Assembly: GCA_937926975.1 (NCBI GenBank)
Contig: CALBCJ010000012.1
Location: 132,939-196,938 of the forward strand
DNA length: 64,000 nucleotides
Direction: 5' to 3'
Source: an uncultured Propionibacteriaceae bacterium
Lineage (GTDB): Bacteria > Actinomycetota > Actinomycetes > Propionibacteriales > Propionibacteriaceae
In this document: piece by piece, positions 30,009-39,108 of the stretch
How the letters are laid out: every line of letters starts with the position of its first letter
Position numbering within the stretch: position 1 is the first letter of the stretch
Position numbers and translations under genes: made by a program
Notes under the pieces: model-generated
Databases searched by the model: none
What the model saw: only the letters and a program-made list of their open reading frames with translations
Told to the model about the DNA's origin: nothing

Positions 30009-30188
30009 GCCAGTCGCCCCGGGAGATAAGGCAGCGCTGGGACACCGAAGCGGGGACGATCTGCCTGCGACGCTTCACTGAGCTGCCCGGCACTGACCTG
30101 CCCCGTGCCACGCACGGAGGCGGTGGAGGCGTCTCATCCCCGTACGGGACCCGGCTGGCCGTCCGCAGCCAACCGCACCGGCAGGTGA

Positions 30189-30230
30189 CCCACGCCGGGC
30201 CAGACCAGCCAGCCACTGGCCCGGCGTGGG
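30189..30230. terminator. Strong bidirectional terminator hairpin
   Basis: 15-bp perfect stem (CCCACGCCGGGCCAG / CTGGCCCGGCGTGGG) with a 12-nt loop between convergent lipoprotein and citF genes. Confidence 0.75.
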
Positions 30231-30239
30231 AGCCGAGAG

Positions 30240-30289
30240 CAGGTCCGGGAGGTCCTGGCACGCTGGTACCGCAACCCGCCCCGGACCTG
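30240..30289. terminator. Second long-loop hairpin before citF end
   Basis: CAGGTCCGGG (30240-30249) pairs perfectly with CCCGGACCTG (30280-30289) across a 30-nt loop, just after the citF stop on the minus strand. Confidence 0.4.
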
Positions 30290-30294
30290 TCAGG

Positions 30295-31806
30295 TCACCG
30301 AGCGACGCTGCAGACGGTGTCGATCACCGACCCGTCGCGGTAGCGAACAATACCGACGATCTCGTCGGTGTGCTCGATGGGCCGCGGTACGCCGCTGATG
30401 CGGACCGCCTCCTGGTAGAGCGCGTCGATCGCCAGCACCGGAAGCCGGGCGTCAGTGAGTCGGGCCATGACGTCAGGACGGCGGGGGTTGACCGCGATCC
30501 CGTAGTCGGTCACCAGCACGTCCACCGTCTCGCCTGGCGTGATCAGGGTCGAGACCCGTTCTACCACGGTCGGGATCCGGGACCGGATCAGCGGCGCTAC
30601 CACGATCACCAGCTTGGCGCCCGCGGCCGCGTCGCAGTGCCCGCCAGAGGCACCCATCATCAGTCCGTCAGAGCCAGTGAGCACGTTCACGTTGAAGCTC
30701 AGGTCGATCTCCAGCGCCGACAGGATCACCATGTCGAGCTGGTCGACGCAGGCACCCTTGGACAGCGGCGAGGCGTACTCGGCGGCGGAGATCTCGTGGT
30801 GACGCGTGGACGAGGCGAGCGACTCTGCGGCTGCCGAGTCGAAGGACTGGACGTCCAGAATCTCCTGCACCAGCCCCTGCTCCAGCAGCTCTGTCTGGGC
30901 GGCAGTGATGCCCCCCAGCACCCAGCGTGCGGTCACACCCCGACGCTGCATCCGCTCGGCCAGGTAGCGGCTGGTGGCGGTCGACGCCCCGCCGGAGCCG
31001 GTCTGCATCGAGAAGCCGTCGGTGAAGTAGCCGCCGTGCTCCATCACCGATGCGGCATGGCGGGCGATCAGCAGGTCCCGCGGGTTGCGGGTGGTACGGA
31101 CCGCGCCGACGTTGATCTGGGTCGGGTCACCGACCTCGTCGACCTTGACCACGAGGTCCACCTGGTCCTGGCGGATGCTGGCGTGGTGGTTGGGGTAGTC
31201 GACGATCTCCTCGGTCACCAGCACCACGTTCTCGGCGTACTGGGCGTCGACCATGGGGTAGCCCAGCGAGCCGCAGTGAGAGCGACCGGAGGTACCGTTC
31301 GCGTTGCCGTACTCGTCACAGGCCGAGACCCCGATGAAGGCCATCGTGGGTCGCAGCTCGCCGGTCTGCATCAGGGCTGCCCGGCCACCGTGGGAGTGGA
31401 TCTGGACCGGGTGGGGGAGCAGACCGCCGGCGGAGATCCGCCGGGCCAGGTCGCCGCGCATCCCGGAGGTGTAGATCCTGGAGATCACACCGCGCTCGAT
31501 ATAGCTGACCAGGCCGGCATGGCAGTTGTTCAGCGACGAGCTGGCCAGGGTGAGGTCACGCCGGCCCAGTGCCGCCAGGGCCTCCACCACCTGCAGCACG
31601 ACCTTGTCGCCCTCGCGGAAGTGGTGGTGGAAGCTGATGGTGTCGCCGTCGGCGAGGCCGCACCGCAGCGCTGCCTCCTTGATCGACCCGACCAGCTTGC
31701 GCCCTCGCTTGGCGGCGGCGTCGGTCAGGTACGGAGACCTGGCAGCCCACCCCTGGTACGGCTGGAGCCCGGCCAGGGCCTCGTGATCGGTCGGAACCCG
31801 CGTCAT
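30295..31806 (-). CDS. citF: Citrate lyase alpha subunit (citrate:acetyl-ACP transferase)
   Basis: 503 aa from ATG 31806 with AAGGAG 7 nt upstream; a GTG at 31833 is possible but lies nearly over the citE stop. CitF swaps the acetyl group on the acyl carrier protein for citrate. Glycine-rich CoA-transferase-like segments (MQTGSGGAST; SDGLMMGASGGHCDA) and family length (~510) support this. Last gene of citCDEF; convergent with the ESX-like cassette and separated by two hairpins. Confidence 0.95.
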   Translation of the reverse strand: MTRVPTDHEALAGLQPYQGWAARSPYLTDAAAKRGRKLVGSIKEAALRCGLADGDTISFHHHFREGDKVVLQVVEALAALGRRDLTLASSSLNNCHAGLVSYIERGVISRIYTSGMRGDLARRISAGGLLPHPVQIHSHGGRAALMQTGELRPTMAFIGVSACDEYGNANGTSGRSHCGSLGYPMVDAQYAENVVLVTEEIVDYPNHHASIRQDQVDLVVKVDEVGDPTQINVGAVRTTRNPRDLLIARHAASVMEHGGYFTDGFSMQTGSGGASTATSRYLAERMQRRGVTARWVLGGITAAQTELLEQGLVQEILDVQSFDSAAAESLASSTRHHEISAAEYASPLSKGACVDQLDMVILSALEIDLSFNVNVLTGSDGLMMGASGGHCDAAAGAKLVIVVAPLIRSRIPTVVERVSTLITPGETVDVLVTDYGIAVNPRRPDVMARLTDARLPVLAIDALYQEAVRISGVPRPIEHTDEIVGIVRYRDGSVIDTVCSVAR

Positions 31807-31819
31807 CGTGCGCTCCTTG

Positions 31820-32722
31820 TCAGTACTGGACACCGGACACCTCCGCCAGCCGCAGAAGCCGCTGAGCGCTGAAGACGATCGGGGCGTCGATCATCTTCCC
31901 GTCCAGGGCGACCACGCCAAGGCCCTCGCTCTCGGCCCGCTCGGCCGCCTCCACTACTCGCTGGGCCCAGGTGACCTCCTTCTCGGTCGGGGCGTAGGCG
32001 TTGTGGAGCGGCTCGATCTGGCGCGGGTTCACCAGCGACTTCCCGTCGAAGCCGAGCCGCTTGATGATCGCCACCTCCCGCAGGAAGCCCTCCTCGTCGT
32101 TGACGTCGGTGTAGACCACGTCGTAGCAGCGCAGCCCGGCGACCCGAGCCGCGTGCAGCACCGCGCAGCGGGCGTAGAAGAGCTCCGACTCGTCCTTGTT
32201 GCGGGCGGTGTGCATGTCCATCACGTAGTCGTACGCGGCCAGCGCGATGGCAACCATCCGGGGGCTGGCCTGGGCGATGTCGACCGCGTTCACCACCCCG
32301 GACGCGGACTCCACCGCGGCCATGCACTTGGTCGAGCCGACTTCGCGGCCGCAGCGCTCCTCGATCTCGGTGATCTGGCGGTCCAGCTCGCGGATCATGT
32401 CCCCGTCGCGGACCATCGGCAGCCGGACGATCCCCACTCCGGCAGGGACGATCGCCTCCAGGTCGTCGCGGAAGAACGGGGTGTCGATCGCGTTGACCCG
32501 GACCGCGACCGTTTGCCCGGTCCAGATCGGCGACATCAGGGCCTGGCGGACCAGGAGCCGGGCCGAGTCCTTCTCCCGCAGTGCGACGCTGTCCTCGAGG
32601 TCGAACATCACGGTGTCCGCCCCGTACACGTGGACCGTCGACAGCCAGGACGCGTTCGACCCGGGCACGAAGAGCATCGAGCGCGTCGGGCGCTCCACCT
32701 GGGTAGACAGCAGCCCGCTCAC
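31820..32722 (-). CDS. citE: Citrate lyase beta subunit (citryl-ACP lyase)
   Basis: 300 aa from GTG 32722, which overlaps the citD stop (GTGA); the TTG at 32734 would add four codons. HpcH/HpaI-type TIM barrel with TRSMLFVPGSN at the start, the Mg-binding acidic residues in MFDLEDSV and AVESASGVVNA, and CYDVVYTDVND. It cleaves citryl-ACP to oxaloacetate and acetyl-ACP. Confidence 0.95.
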   Translation of the reverse strand: MSGLLSTQVERPTRSMLFVPGSNASWLSTVHVYGADTVMFDLEDSVALREKDSARLLVRQALMSPIWTGQTVAVRVNAIDTPFFRDDLEAIVPAGVGIVRLPMVRDGDMIRELDRQITEIEERCGREVGSTKCMAAVESASGVVNAVDIAQASPRMVAIALAAYDYVMDMHTARNKDESELFYARCAVLHAARVAGLRCYDVVYTDVNDEEGFLREVAIIKRLGFDGKSLVNPRQIEPLHNAYAPTEKEVTWAQRVVEAAERAESEGLGVVALDGKMIDAPIVFSAQRLLRLAEVSGVQY

Positions 32723-33003
32723 AGCACACTCCAATCTGGCTTTGCCTGCGCCGCCCGCAGCACAGCGGCCTGGACCCGGGCCCGGACCGCGAAGTCCAGG
32801 GCCCCCTTGTCATCCACCGCGACCAGGGCCTCGGTGACCCCCAGCTGGTCGAGGGTCTCGCGGACCACAGCCTCGATCTGGTCGCCGTACTGGCCCATCA
32901 CCGTGCTGGCGATGCTCACCTCGAGCCGGTCTCCTGGACTGACCCGGACGAACAGGTCGCTCGACTCCAAGGTGCCAGCGACCGCCTCCTTGACGATCCT
33001 CAT
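32719..33003 (-). CDS. citD: Citrate lyase acyl carrier protein (gamma subunit)
   Basis: 94 aa. Ser14 in GTLESSDLF is the expected attachment site for the triphosphoribosyl-dephospho-CoA prosthetic group. ATG overlaps the citC stop (ATGA), so the subunits are translationally coupled. No citG or citX for making and attaching the group is found in this window. Confidence 0.94.
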   Translation of the reverse strand: MRIVKEAVAGTLESSDLFVRVSPGDRLEVSIASTVMGQYGDQIEAVVRETLDQLGVTEALVAVDDKGALDFAVRARVQAAVLRAAQAKPDWSVL

Positions 33004-34046
33004 CGTGCCTCCTCCTGGGTGTAGCGCTGGCGCAGGTACGCCAGCGTGGTGGCAGGGACAAGGGCAGCTACCTCGTCGAGGCGGCCCTCGCCCAGCAGAG
33101 AGCGGACCCGGCTGGCTGAGACCACCGTCTGGCCGACCTCCAGCCGAGGAACCTCGTGCACGGTGATCGGAGGCTGCTCCATCGGCTCACTCTCCAGCCA
33201 CCGGCGCAGCTCCTGGTTGTACCGGGCCGTGACGGGGGAGAGCGGCTCGGTCCCCACGTACCGGTCGGTGATCCCTAGCGCCGGCCCGATGTGGCGCCGG
33301 AAGAGCTGCACGTCGAGGCCTGCCACACCCTGGTCGACCAGGTCCGGGTCACGGAGGAAGTACTCCGGGAAGGTGGCCCGGCTGACTAGGTACGCGGTCC
33401 CGGCGTGAACCCGGACCCGGGGAGCCTCGGGCAGGGCAGCGCAGCCGGCCCGGACCAGGCTCAGCCGGTCGGCCGCCGAGAACATCGCTCCTTCCTCGGC
33501 CACTACCCAGACGTGCAGCCGGGCACACTGCTGAGCTGCGGTCCGGACCAGGTGCTGGTGGCCGAGGGTGAAGGGGTTGGCATGCATCACGATGGCGCCG
33601 ACCCGCCCCCGGACCAGTCCCTCCTCCCGGCGCAGCCGCTCGCAGTAGCCCGACAGGCCGAACGGGGTGTTCTCCAGCAGGGTGACGAGCCCCGGCACCT
33701 CAGCGATGGGGCGGTACCCCAGTGCGGTGAAGGTCTCCCGGTTGCTCGGCTGGGTGTAGACGAGCAGGTGGGGCCGGCCCCGGTCCAGGGCCTGGTTCTG
33801 CAGCTCGGCCATCAGCCGGGCAGCGATCCCGGTCCCGGCCTCGGCGGGGCTGACCGCGGTGCACTTGACGACTGTGCCCGCCAGACCGACGCACCCGATC
33901 AGGTGGTCACCCCGGCGAGCCACGACGAAGAGCTCGACATCGTCGTCGCGTCCCAGGCCCCGCTCGGCGAGCAGGTCCGTCACCAGGCCCAGCACTGCTC
34001 GGTCCCGGCGCGGGTCGACGACCTCGATCGTCGCGTCGTCCGTCAT
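33000..34046 (-). CDS. citC: [Citrate (pro-3S)-lyase] ligase
   Basis: 348 aa from ATG 34046 (AGGGAG upstream; GTG one codon earlier). It acetylates the prosthetic group of CitD with acetate and ATP to activate citrate lyase. N-terminal GNAT-like domain (AEAGTGIAARLM), C-terminal nucleotidyltransferase domain with the HxGH-like motif ANPFTLGHQHLV and a late SASRVRSLL matching the ISxSxVR motif. First gene of citCDEF, 25 nt after the transporter stop. Confidence 0.93.
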   Translation of the reverse strand: MTDDATIEVVDPRRDRAVLGLVTDLLAERGLGRDDDVELFVVARRGDHLIGCVGLAGTVVKCTAVSPAEAGTGIAARLMAELQNQALDRGRPHLLVYTQPSNRETFTALGYRPIAEVPGLVTLLENTPFGLSGYCERLRREEGLVRGRVGAIVMHANPFTLGHQHLVRTAAQQCARLHVWVVAEEGAMFSAADRLSLVRAGCAALPEAPRVRVHAGTAYLVSRATFPEYFLRDPDLVDQGVAGLDVQLFRRHIGPALGITDRYVGTEPLSPVTARYNQELRRWLESEPMEQPPITVHEVPRLEVGQTVVSASRVRSLLGEGRLDEVAALVPATTLAYLRQRYTQEEAR

Positions 34047-34074
34047 CACCGGCTCCCTGGGGCGTCGGTACCGG

Positions 34075-35445
34075 TCAGAGAGAGACGCCGCCGAAGGCCG
34101 CGATCGAGACCAGGAAGATCACGTAGGTCCCGATGCTCCACAGCGCCGACCGTCGCTGCCAGGCGCCCATGTCGACCCGGGTCAGGTGCAGCAGCAGGTA
34201 GATGAACCCGACCAGCGGCGACAGCAGGTGGAAAGCCTGCCCGGCGGTCGAGGCGACCGCGATCTGCATGTCGGTGAAGCCGTACTGAGCCCCGGTCTGG
34301 GCCATGACCGGCAGGACGCCCAGGTAGAAGGCGTCGTTGCTCAGCAGGAAGGTCCCTGGTATTGAGGCCAGCGCCGTCACCAGGGCCCAGTGACCGCCCA
34401 GCGAGGCCGGCACCACGTCGGCCAGCCAGACGCCCATCTGCTCCGACATCTTGGTCCCGTTCAGGATCCCCATGAAGATGCCGGCGGCCAGCACCATCGT
34501 GATCACGTGCATGGCGTTGGCGCCGTGCTCCTCGATGATCTGGCGCTGGTCGGCGAGCTTGGAGTAGTTGATCAGCAGCGCGAGCGCGAAGGCGACCTCG
34601 AAGATCACGGCCGACCCGATCTTGGGGATCCCCGCCATGCCTCCGAAGATCAGCACCACCATCACGCAGAGGGTGAGCGCCAGGTTGACCAGGACCCGCC
34701 GTGGCCGCTTCAGGCTGACGTTGTCGCCCTCGGACCCGCCCAGGGCATCGCCGGCGCTCAGGGCATCGATCTCCTCGGGGCTCAGCTCGACGACCCCCAG
34801 CCGCCGCCGCTCCGCCCGCCCGCGCAGGAACGCGACCACCATCACCCACAGCACCGCGATCAGCATGCCGGGGATGATGCGCCGCAGCAGCTCGCCCTCA
34901 TCAACCTTGAGGGCGGTAATGATCCGGGCCGTGGGACCACCCCAGGGCAGCAGGTTCATGATCGAGTTGCCCATGATGATCAGGACCGCCAGGTCCATCA
35001 TCTTCATGTTGAGCTTCTTGTACACCGGGATCATGGCCGAGCAGACGATCATCGTCGTCGTCGACCCGTCGCCGTCGACGGAGACGATGCAGGCCAGGAT
35101 CGCGGTCCCGACCAGCACCTTCAGCGGGTCGCCGCGGACCACACGGAGGATGAACCTGGCCAGGGGGTCGAACAGCCCGGCGCTGATCATCAGCCCGAAG
35201 AAGAGGATCGCGAAGAGCAGCATCACAGCAGTCGGGGCGACCCCCTTGATGCCGTCCAGCGAGAACTTGGCCAGGTCCCAGCCCTCGCCCGCGGCGAAGG
35301 GGCCGATGCCCCACTTGCCACCGAAGTGGATCGCCCCGGCGATCACGATGGGGGACATGACGAGAGCGGTGAAGGGCGTCGCCTTCTTGCTCATGATCAG
35401 CGTCATGAAGATGATGACGATCAGCAGACCGGAAAGGGCCAGCAT
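34075..35445 (-). CDS. Citrate transporter, CitMHS family
   Basis: 456 aa from ATG 35445 with AAAGGAGA 6 nt upstream; the longer TTG frame is not favoured. About 12 hydrophobic helices; motifs FGLMISAGLFDPL, DGDGSTT and LPWGGPTARI match the CitM/CitH metal-citrate or H+-citrate symporters. It is the first gene of the citrate operon and is divergent from the citA sensor kinase, so its expression is probably controlled by CitAB in response to external citrate. Confidence 0.92.
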   Translation of the reverse strand: MLALSGLLIVIIFMTLIMSKKATPFTALVMSPIVIAGAIHFGGKWGIGPFAAGEGWDLAKFSLDGIKGVAPTAVMLLFAILFFGLMISAGLFDPLARFILRVVRGDPLKVLVGTAILACIVSVDGDGSTTTMIVCSAMIPVYKKLNMKMMDLAVLIIMGNSIMNLLPWGGPTARIITALKVDEGELLRRIIPGMLIAVLWVMVVAFLRGRAERRRLGVVELSPEEIDALSAGDALGGSEGDNVSLKRPRRVLVNLALTLCVMVVLIFGGMAGIPKIGSAVIFEVAFALALLINYSKLADQRQIIEEHGANAMHVITMVLAAGIFMGILNGTKMSEQMGVWLADVVPASLGGHWALVTALASIPGTFLLSNDAFYLGVLPVMAQTGAQYGFTDMQIAVASTAGQAFHLLSPLVGFIYLLLHLTRVDMGAWQRRSALWSIGTYVIFLVSIAAFGGVSL

Positions 35446-35573
35446 CCGTTGTCTCCTTTGGATCAGGGAAGCAGTCAAATGCTACGGCCTGGCCGACCGG
35501 CGGTGGAAGCCTTGTGCACGCAGCGCCCACAAGCCGCGTTCCTGCATCTTCTGCGCGTTCTGCTCGTACGGCC

Positions 35574-35579
35574 TAGGAT
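35574..35579 (+). promoter_or_regulatory. -10 box for citA (leaderless)
   Basis: TAGGAT, 7 nt, ATG 35587. This also chooses the start, since the reading frame stays open for over 1 kb upstream. Confidence 0.5.
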
Positions 35580-35586
35580 CTTGGGC

Positions 35587-37203
35587 ATGCCACCACCCCG
35601 GCGCCAGCGTCTGCGATGGGTCTCCCAGGTCGGACTGGTCACCGCGGTCCTGATCGTCGGGACCGTGGGCAGCGCCCTGACCGCTGCTCTGCTCCTGGCT
35701 AGGCGCAGCATCGAGCAGCAGAGTGAGGCCCAGGCCCTGTCGATCGCCCAGACGGTGGCGATCGACCCCCGCTTCGCCGACTGGGTAGTGCACAGCCAGC
35801 CCAGCCCCGACGGGCCGGCCCAGGCCGCCGCCGAGGAGGTCCGGCTTCGTACGAAAGCCCTGTACGTGGTGGTCACCGACACCACGGGGATCCGCTACAG
35901 CCACCCCAGCCGAGCCGAGGTGGGGCGGATGGTCAGCACCGACCCGGCGGCTCCGCTCGCGGGCCAGGAGGTCACGCTGGTGGAGCGGGGGACCCTGGGG
36001 CTGTCGGCTCGGGGCAAGGTTCCGCTGCGGGACCCGTCCGGGCACGTCGTCGGAACGGTCTCGGTCGGCATCGGGATCAGCCAGGTGGAGGCTCTGCAGC
36101 AGCAGTTCCTGCTGTTCCTGACAGCCGTGACGGCGACCACGCTGGCGGTCGGCCTTCTGGCGGTGGCTGTCGGCTCCCGGCGGCTGAGCCGGATCACCCA
36201 CCACCTGGAGCCGGACGAAATGGCCGACCTGCTGCGCGAGCACGCGGCCCTGCTCGGTGGCGCTCAGGAAGGCGTTGTGGCAGCGGACAGCGCTGGCTAC
36301 CTGCGGGTGGCCAACCCGGCTGCCGGGCTGCTGCTGGGCACCAGCCTGCACGTAGGCAGCCCGGTCACAGACTGCGGGCTGCCGGCACCAGTGGCAGACC
36401 TGCTGACGAACCGAGCGGCTCCCGACGGCGGGTCGCTGCTGGTGGTGGGAGACCGGATCCTCCAGACCCACCGGCTGGAGGTAGAGCGGACGGGGCACGA
36501 CCTGGGCTCGGTGGTGGTGCTGGCTGACCGTACCGACCTCGATGTCCTGGGCCGTGAGCTGGAAGCCACCCGGGCTCTCACAGATGTGCTGCGGGGCCAG
36601 GCCCACGAGTACACCCACCGGCTGCACGCCCTGCTCGGCCTGCTGCACCTGGGCCATGTCGACGAGGCCTTGGAGTACCTGGCTGACCTGTCCGTCACCG
36701 GCACCGGCGGCGAGGGGGTAGAGGACCCGTACCTGCAGGGGATCCTGGCCGCGAAGACGGCGGTCGCCGACGAGATGGGGGTCGATCTGCGGATCGGTGG
36801 CAGCACCTGGGTCGAGGGGCGGCTGCTGAGCCCGCTGGATGCGGTGACCGTGGTCGGAAACCTCATCGACAACGCGACCCGGGCAGCCAGCGCTGGGACC
36901 CGTCCGCCCTGGGTCGAGGTCTGCCTGGTCAGCGACGGCTCAGACCTGCTGGTTCACGTGATCGACTCTGGCCCGGGAGTCGGACCTGAGCAGCAGCAGG
37001 CGATGTTCAGCGACGGCTGGACCACGAAGACCGAGCACTCTGACCAGCACGGGATCGGGCTCTCCCTGGCGCGAGCCACAGCCCGCCGTCACGGCGGCTA
37101 CCTGGAGCTGGCGGTGGCCTGTGGACCGGACCACGGTGCCGCCTTCCGGGCCCGGTTGTGCCGGGTGCTGAGCCCCAAGGTCCCTGTGAAGGAGCAGCCA
37201 TGA
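35587..37203 (+). CDS. citA: Sensor histidine kinase, CitA/DcuS family
   Basis: 538 aa. Architecture: N-terminal helix (~14-36), extracytoplasmic PAS/Cache sensor (~40-175, with TKALYVVVTDTTGIRYSHP), second helix (~178-200), cytoplasmic PAS (~220-320), and kinase core with phospho-acceptor His340 (GQAHEYTHRLHALLGL), N-box GNLIDNATRA and G-box DSGPGVG. The open frame extends far upstream but there overlaps the transporter antisense. It is divergent from the citrate operon and overlaps citB by 4 nt, so citrate is the likely ligand. Confidence 0.92.
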   Translation: MPPPRRQRLRWVSQVGLVTAVLIVGTVGSALTAALLLARRSIEQQSEAQALSIAQTVAIDPRFADWVVHSQPSPDGPAQAAAEEVRLRTKALYVVVTDTTGIRYSHPSRAEVGRMVSTDPAAPLAGQEVTLVERGTLGLSARGKVPLRDPSGHVVGTVSVGIGISQVEALQQQFLLFLTAVTATTLAVGLLAVAVGSRRLSRITHHLEPDEMADLLREHAALLGGAQEGVVAADSAGYLRVANPAAGLLLGTSLHVGSPVTDCGLPAPVADLLTNRAAPDGGSLLVVGDRILQTHRLEVERTGHDLGSVVVLADRTDLDVLGRELEATRALTDVLRGQAHEYTHRLHALLGLLHLGHVDEALEYLADLSVTGTGGEGVEDPYLQGILAAKTAVADEMGVDLRIGGSTWVEGRLLSPLDAVTVVGNLIDNATRAASAGTRPPWVEVCLVSDGSDLLVHVIDSGPGVGPEQQQAMFSDGWTTKTEHSDQHGIGLSLARATARRHGGYLELAVACGPDHGAAFRARLCRVLSPKVPVKEQP

Positions 37204-37874
37204 CTGACAGAGTCGCTCTGCGGGTGCTGGTCGTCGACGATGACTTCCGTGTGGCCGGGGTCCACGCCGACGCCCTCAGCAGCGCCGGGGGGATAGCGGT
37301 GGTGGGGAAGGCGACCACCCTCGCCCAGGCCCGCCAGGTCCTCGACAGCCGGGCGGTCGACCTGGTGATCGCCGACGAGTACCTGCCTGACGGCAGCGGC
37401 TCGGCCCTGATCGGGTACGCGGACGCGTCGGTGATTCTGGTGACCGCGTCGACTGCCGCCGAGACCGTACGCCGGGCGCTGGCCCGTGGTGCCATCGGCT
37501 ACATCGTCAAGCCGTTCCCGATGCTGATGCTGCTGGAGCGGGTCGGCGCCTACCACGCCTTTCTAAGGGCGACTCAGGTGGGCGACGACCTGAACCAGGC
37601 GCAGATCGACGCGCTGGTCAGCCAGCTGCGTCCACGCCCGACGGGCCGACGCCTGCCCAAGGGCCGCTCACAGGTGACCGCAGAGGCGATCATCCGGGTA
37701 CTCAGGGAACGAGGCACGCCACAGACCGCGATCAGCATCGCCGACCAGATCGGGATCTCCCGGGCCACCGCCCAGCGGTACCTGTCTGACCTGGTGGCGA
37801 ACGGCTCGGTGACCCTGGCCCTGAGATACGGGAGCACGGGACGGCCCGAGCACAGCTACCAGTGGTGCGGGTAG
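37200..37874 (+). CDS. citB: Response regulator, CitB/DcuR family
   Basis: 224 aa from ATG 37200, overlapping the kinase stop (ATGA). Receiver domain with acidic pocket VVDDD (13-15), phospho-acceptor Asp59 (VIADEYLPDGSG) and Lys in VKPFP; a CitB-type linker with TGRRLPKGRS; and a C-terminal helix-turn-helix (TAISIADQIGISRATAQRYL). Expected to activate the divergent citrate transporter/lyase operon when phosphorylated. Confidence 0.93.
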   Translation: MTDRVALRVLVVDDDFRVAGVHADALSSAGGIAVVGKATTLAQARQVLDSRAVDLVIADEYLPDGSGSALIGYADASVILVTASTAAETVRRALARGAIGYIVKPFPMLMLLERVGAYHAFLRATQVGDDLNQAQIDALVSQLRPRPTGRRLPKGRSQVTAEAIIRVLRERGTPQTAISIADQIGISRATAQRYLSDLVANGSVTLALRYGSTGRPEHSYQWCG

Positions 37875-37933
37875 AGCGTCAGCGGCGCCAGAGGCTCAGG
37901 ACCACTCACGGCCGTCTCCCAGCACTCTCGCGA

Positions 37934-37964
37934 TTGTCCGATAAGGTCTATTATGACATTTTAT
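37934..37964 (+). promoter_or_regulatory. Probable promoter of the PanE-like reductase
   Basis: An AT-rich stretch unusual for this genome contains TTGTCC, TATTAT and TTTTAT. If transcription starts here, the in-frame ATG at 37953 lies in the promoter and the real start is downstream. Confidence 0.35.
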
Positions 37965-38033
37965 GGGTGTGAGAGGCCCCTCTTCCACCCCGGAGCACTC
38001 CCCAGTGAGGACTGCGGTGTTCACTTGGGCAGC

Positions 38034-38984
38034 GTGAAGGTCTTGATCGTCGGTGCTGGAACGATGGGCATGAGCCACGGGTGGCTGCTGTCCTCAGCCC
38101 ACGAGGTGACCTTTCTGGTCCGCGCCGCTCGGGCTGCCTTCTACCAGCACGACGTCGAGCTGCACGTCCACGACCTGCGCCCGCACCGTGCTGACCAGGT
38201 GCGCCGCTTCCGTCCCAGGATCGTCTGCAGCGCTGAGCCCGGCCAGTACGACATCGTCCTGGTCATGGTGGACCGGCCGCACCTGTCGTCGGCCCTGCCT
38301 GCCGTCGAGGCCCTGGCCGGACACTGCCCCGTCGTCTTCATGCTGAACCACTGGGACATCGAGTCCCAGGTCACGCCTGCGGTGGCGCGCAGTGGCTACC
38401 TGCTCGGCTTCCCCTCCCAGGTCGGGGGCGGACGGGAGGGCCACCGCCTCGATGTGACCATCTTCCCCGAGGGCACAGTGTTGGAGGCTCCGGCACCCAG
38501 CACCCACGACAGCCTTCTGAGGGTCAGGAGGCTGCTCGAGTCTGCCGGCCTGACCGTGCGCTGGCAGACGTCGATGCCTGACTGGATGGCGGTCCACAGC
38601 ATGCAGCAGTCCCTGACCGCAGCCCCCGTGCTCGAGTCCGGGGGCTACGAGGCCTTCTGCCACGACCGGCAGGCTGTGGAGGGCCTGGTCCGAGCCTTCA
38701 CCGAAGGCCTGCGGGTGTGCCGGGCACGTGGGATCAGGACCTGGCGGATCTGGCCATCCCCGCTGTTCCTCCTGCCGACTCCCCTGGTGACTACGGGGAT
38801 CCAGAAGATGCTCCAGCAGCCGGAGACCACGGCGATGGTCACCGGCCACATGAGGCACGGGCTGGCGGACTGGGTGGCAGGTTTCCGGGACCTCTACGCC
38901 TGCGCCCAGGCCCTGGGCGTACACACCCCCGAGCTCGACCACCACCATCAGGTGATCGAGCAGCACTGGAGGGACGGCCGCTAG
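38034..38984 (+). CDS. Ketopantoate reductase (PanE/ApbA)-like oxidoreductase
   Basis: 316 aa from GTG 38034, where the conserved Rossmann start KVLIVGAGTMGMSHGWLL begins; the open frame from ATG 37953 adds 27 atypical residues inside a promoter-like region. The NADP-binding GxGxxG is intact, followed by FLVRAARA and the PanE-like C-terminal helical domain. The family reduces 2-dehydropantoate, but the second domain (THDSLLRVRRLLESAG...) resembles the broad ApbA group, so the substrate is uncertain. No pantothenate genes are nearby. Confidence 0.75.
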   Translation: MKVLIVGAGTMGMSHGWLLSSAHEVTFLVRAARAAFYQHDVELHVHDLRPHRADQVRRFRPRIVCSAEPGQYDIVLVMVDRPHLSSALPAVEALAGHCPVVFMLNHWDIESQVTPAVARSGYLLGFPSQVGGGREGHRLDVTIFPEGTVLEAPAPSTHDSLLRVRRLLESAGLTVRWQTSMPDWMAVHSMQQSLTAAPVLESGGYEAFCHDRQAVEGLVRAFTEGLRVCRARGIRTWRIWPSPLFLLPTPLVTTGIQKMLQQPETTAMVTGHMRHGLADWVAGFRDLYACAQALGVHTPELDHHHQVIEQHWRDGR

Positions 38985-39057
38985 GGCCGCGCTCTGGTCT
39001 CGACCTCCCAGCGGTGTGGTCCGGACCCCGTGGTGCAGGTACCACGCCAGCCAGTCC

Positions 39058-39063
39058 TATCCT
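39058..39063 (+). promoter_or_regulatory. -10 box for the 39109 gene
   Basis: TATCCT 46 nt before the ATG; the leader carries GAGAGGA before the start. Confidence 0.35.
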
Positions 39064-39108
39064 GCGTGCATCTGGCGATGCCCGTGCCTGACGAGAGGAC
39101 ACCCCACG

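Noticed and set aside
34390..35586. N-terminal extension of the citA frame by ~400 codons
   Set aside because: It runs antisense through the citrate transporter and has no domain; a -10 box and ATG at 35587 define the start.
39017..39027. TGGTCCGGACC shared with the lysX upstream palindrome (12381-12392)
   Set aside because: The same palindromic core also occurs within citC coding sequence (~33539-33550), so it is probably compositional chance.
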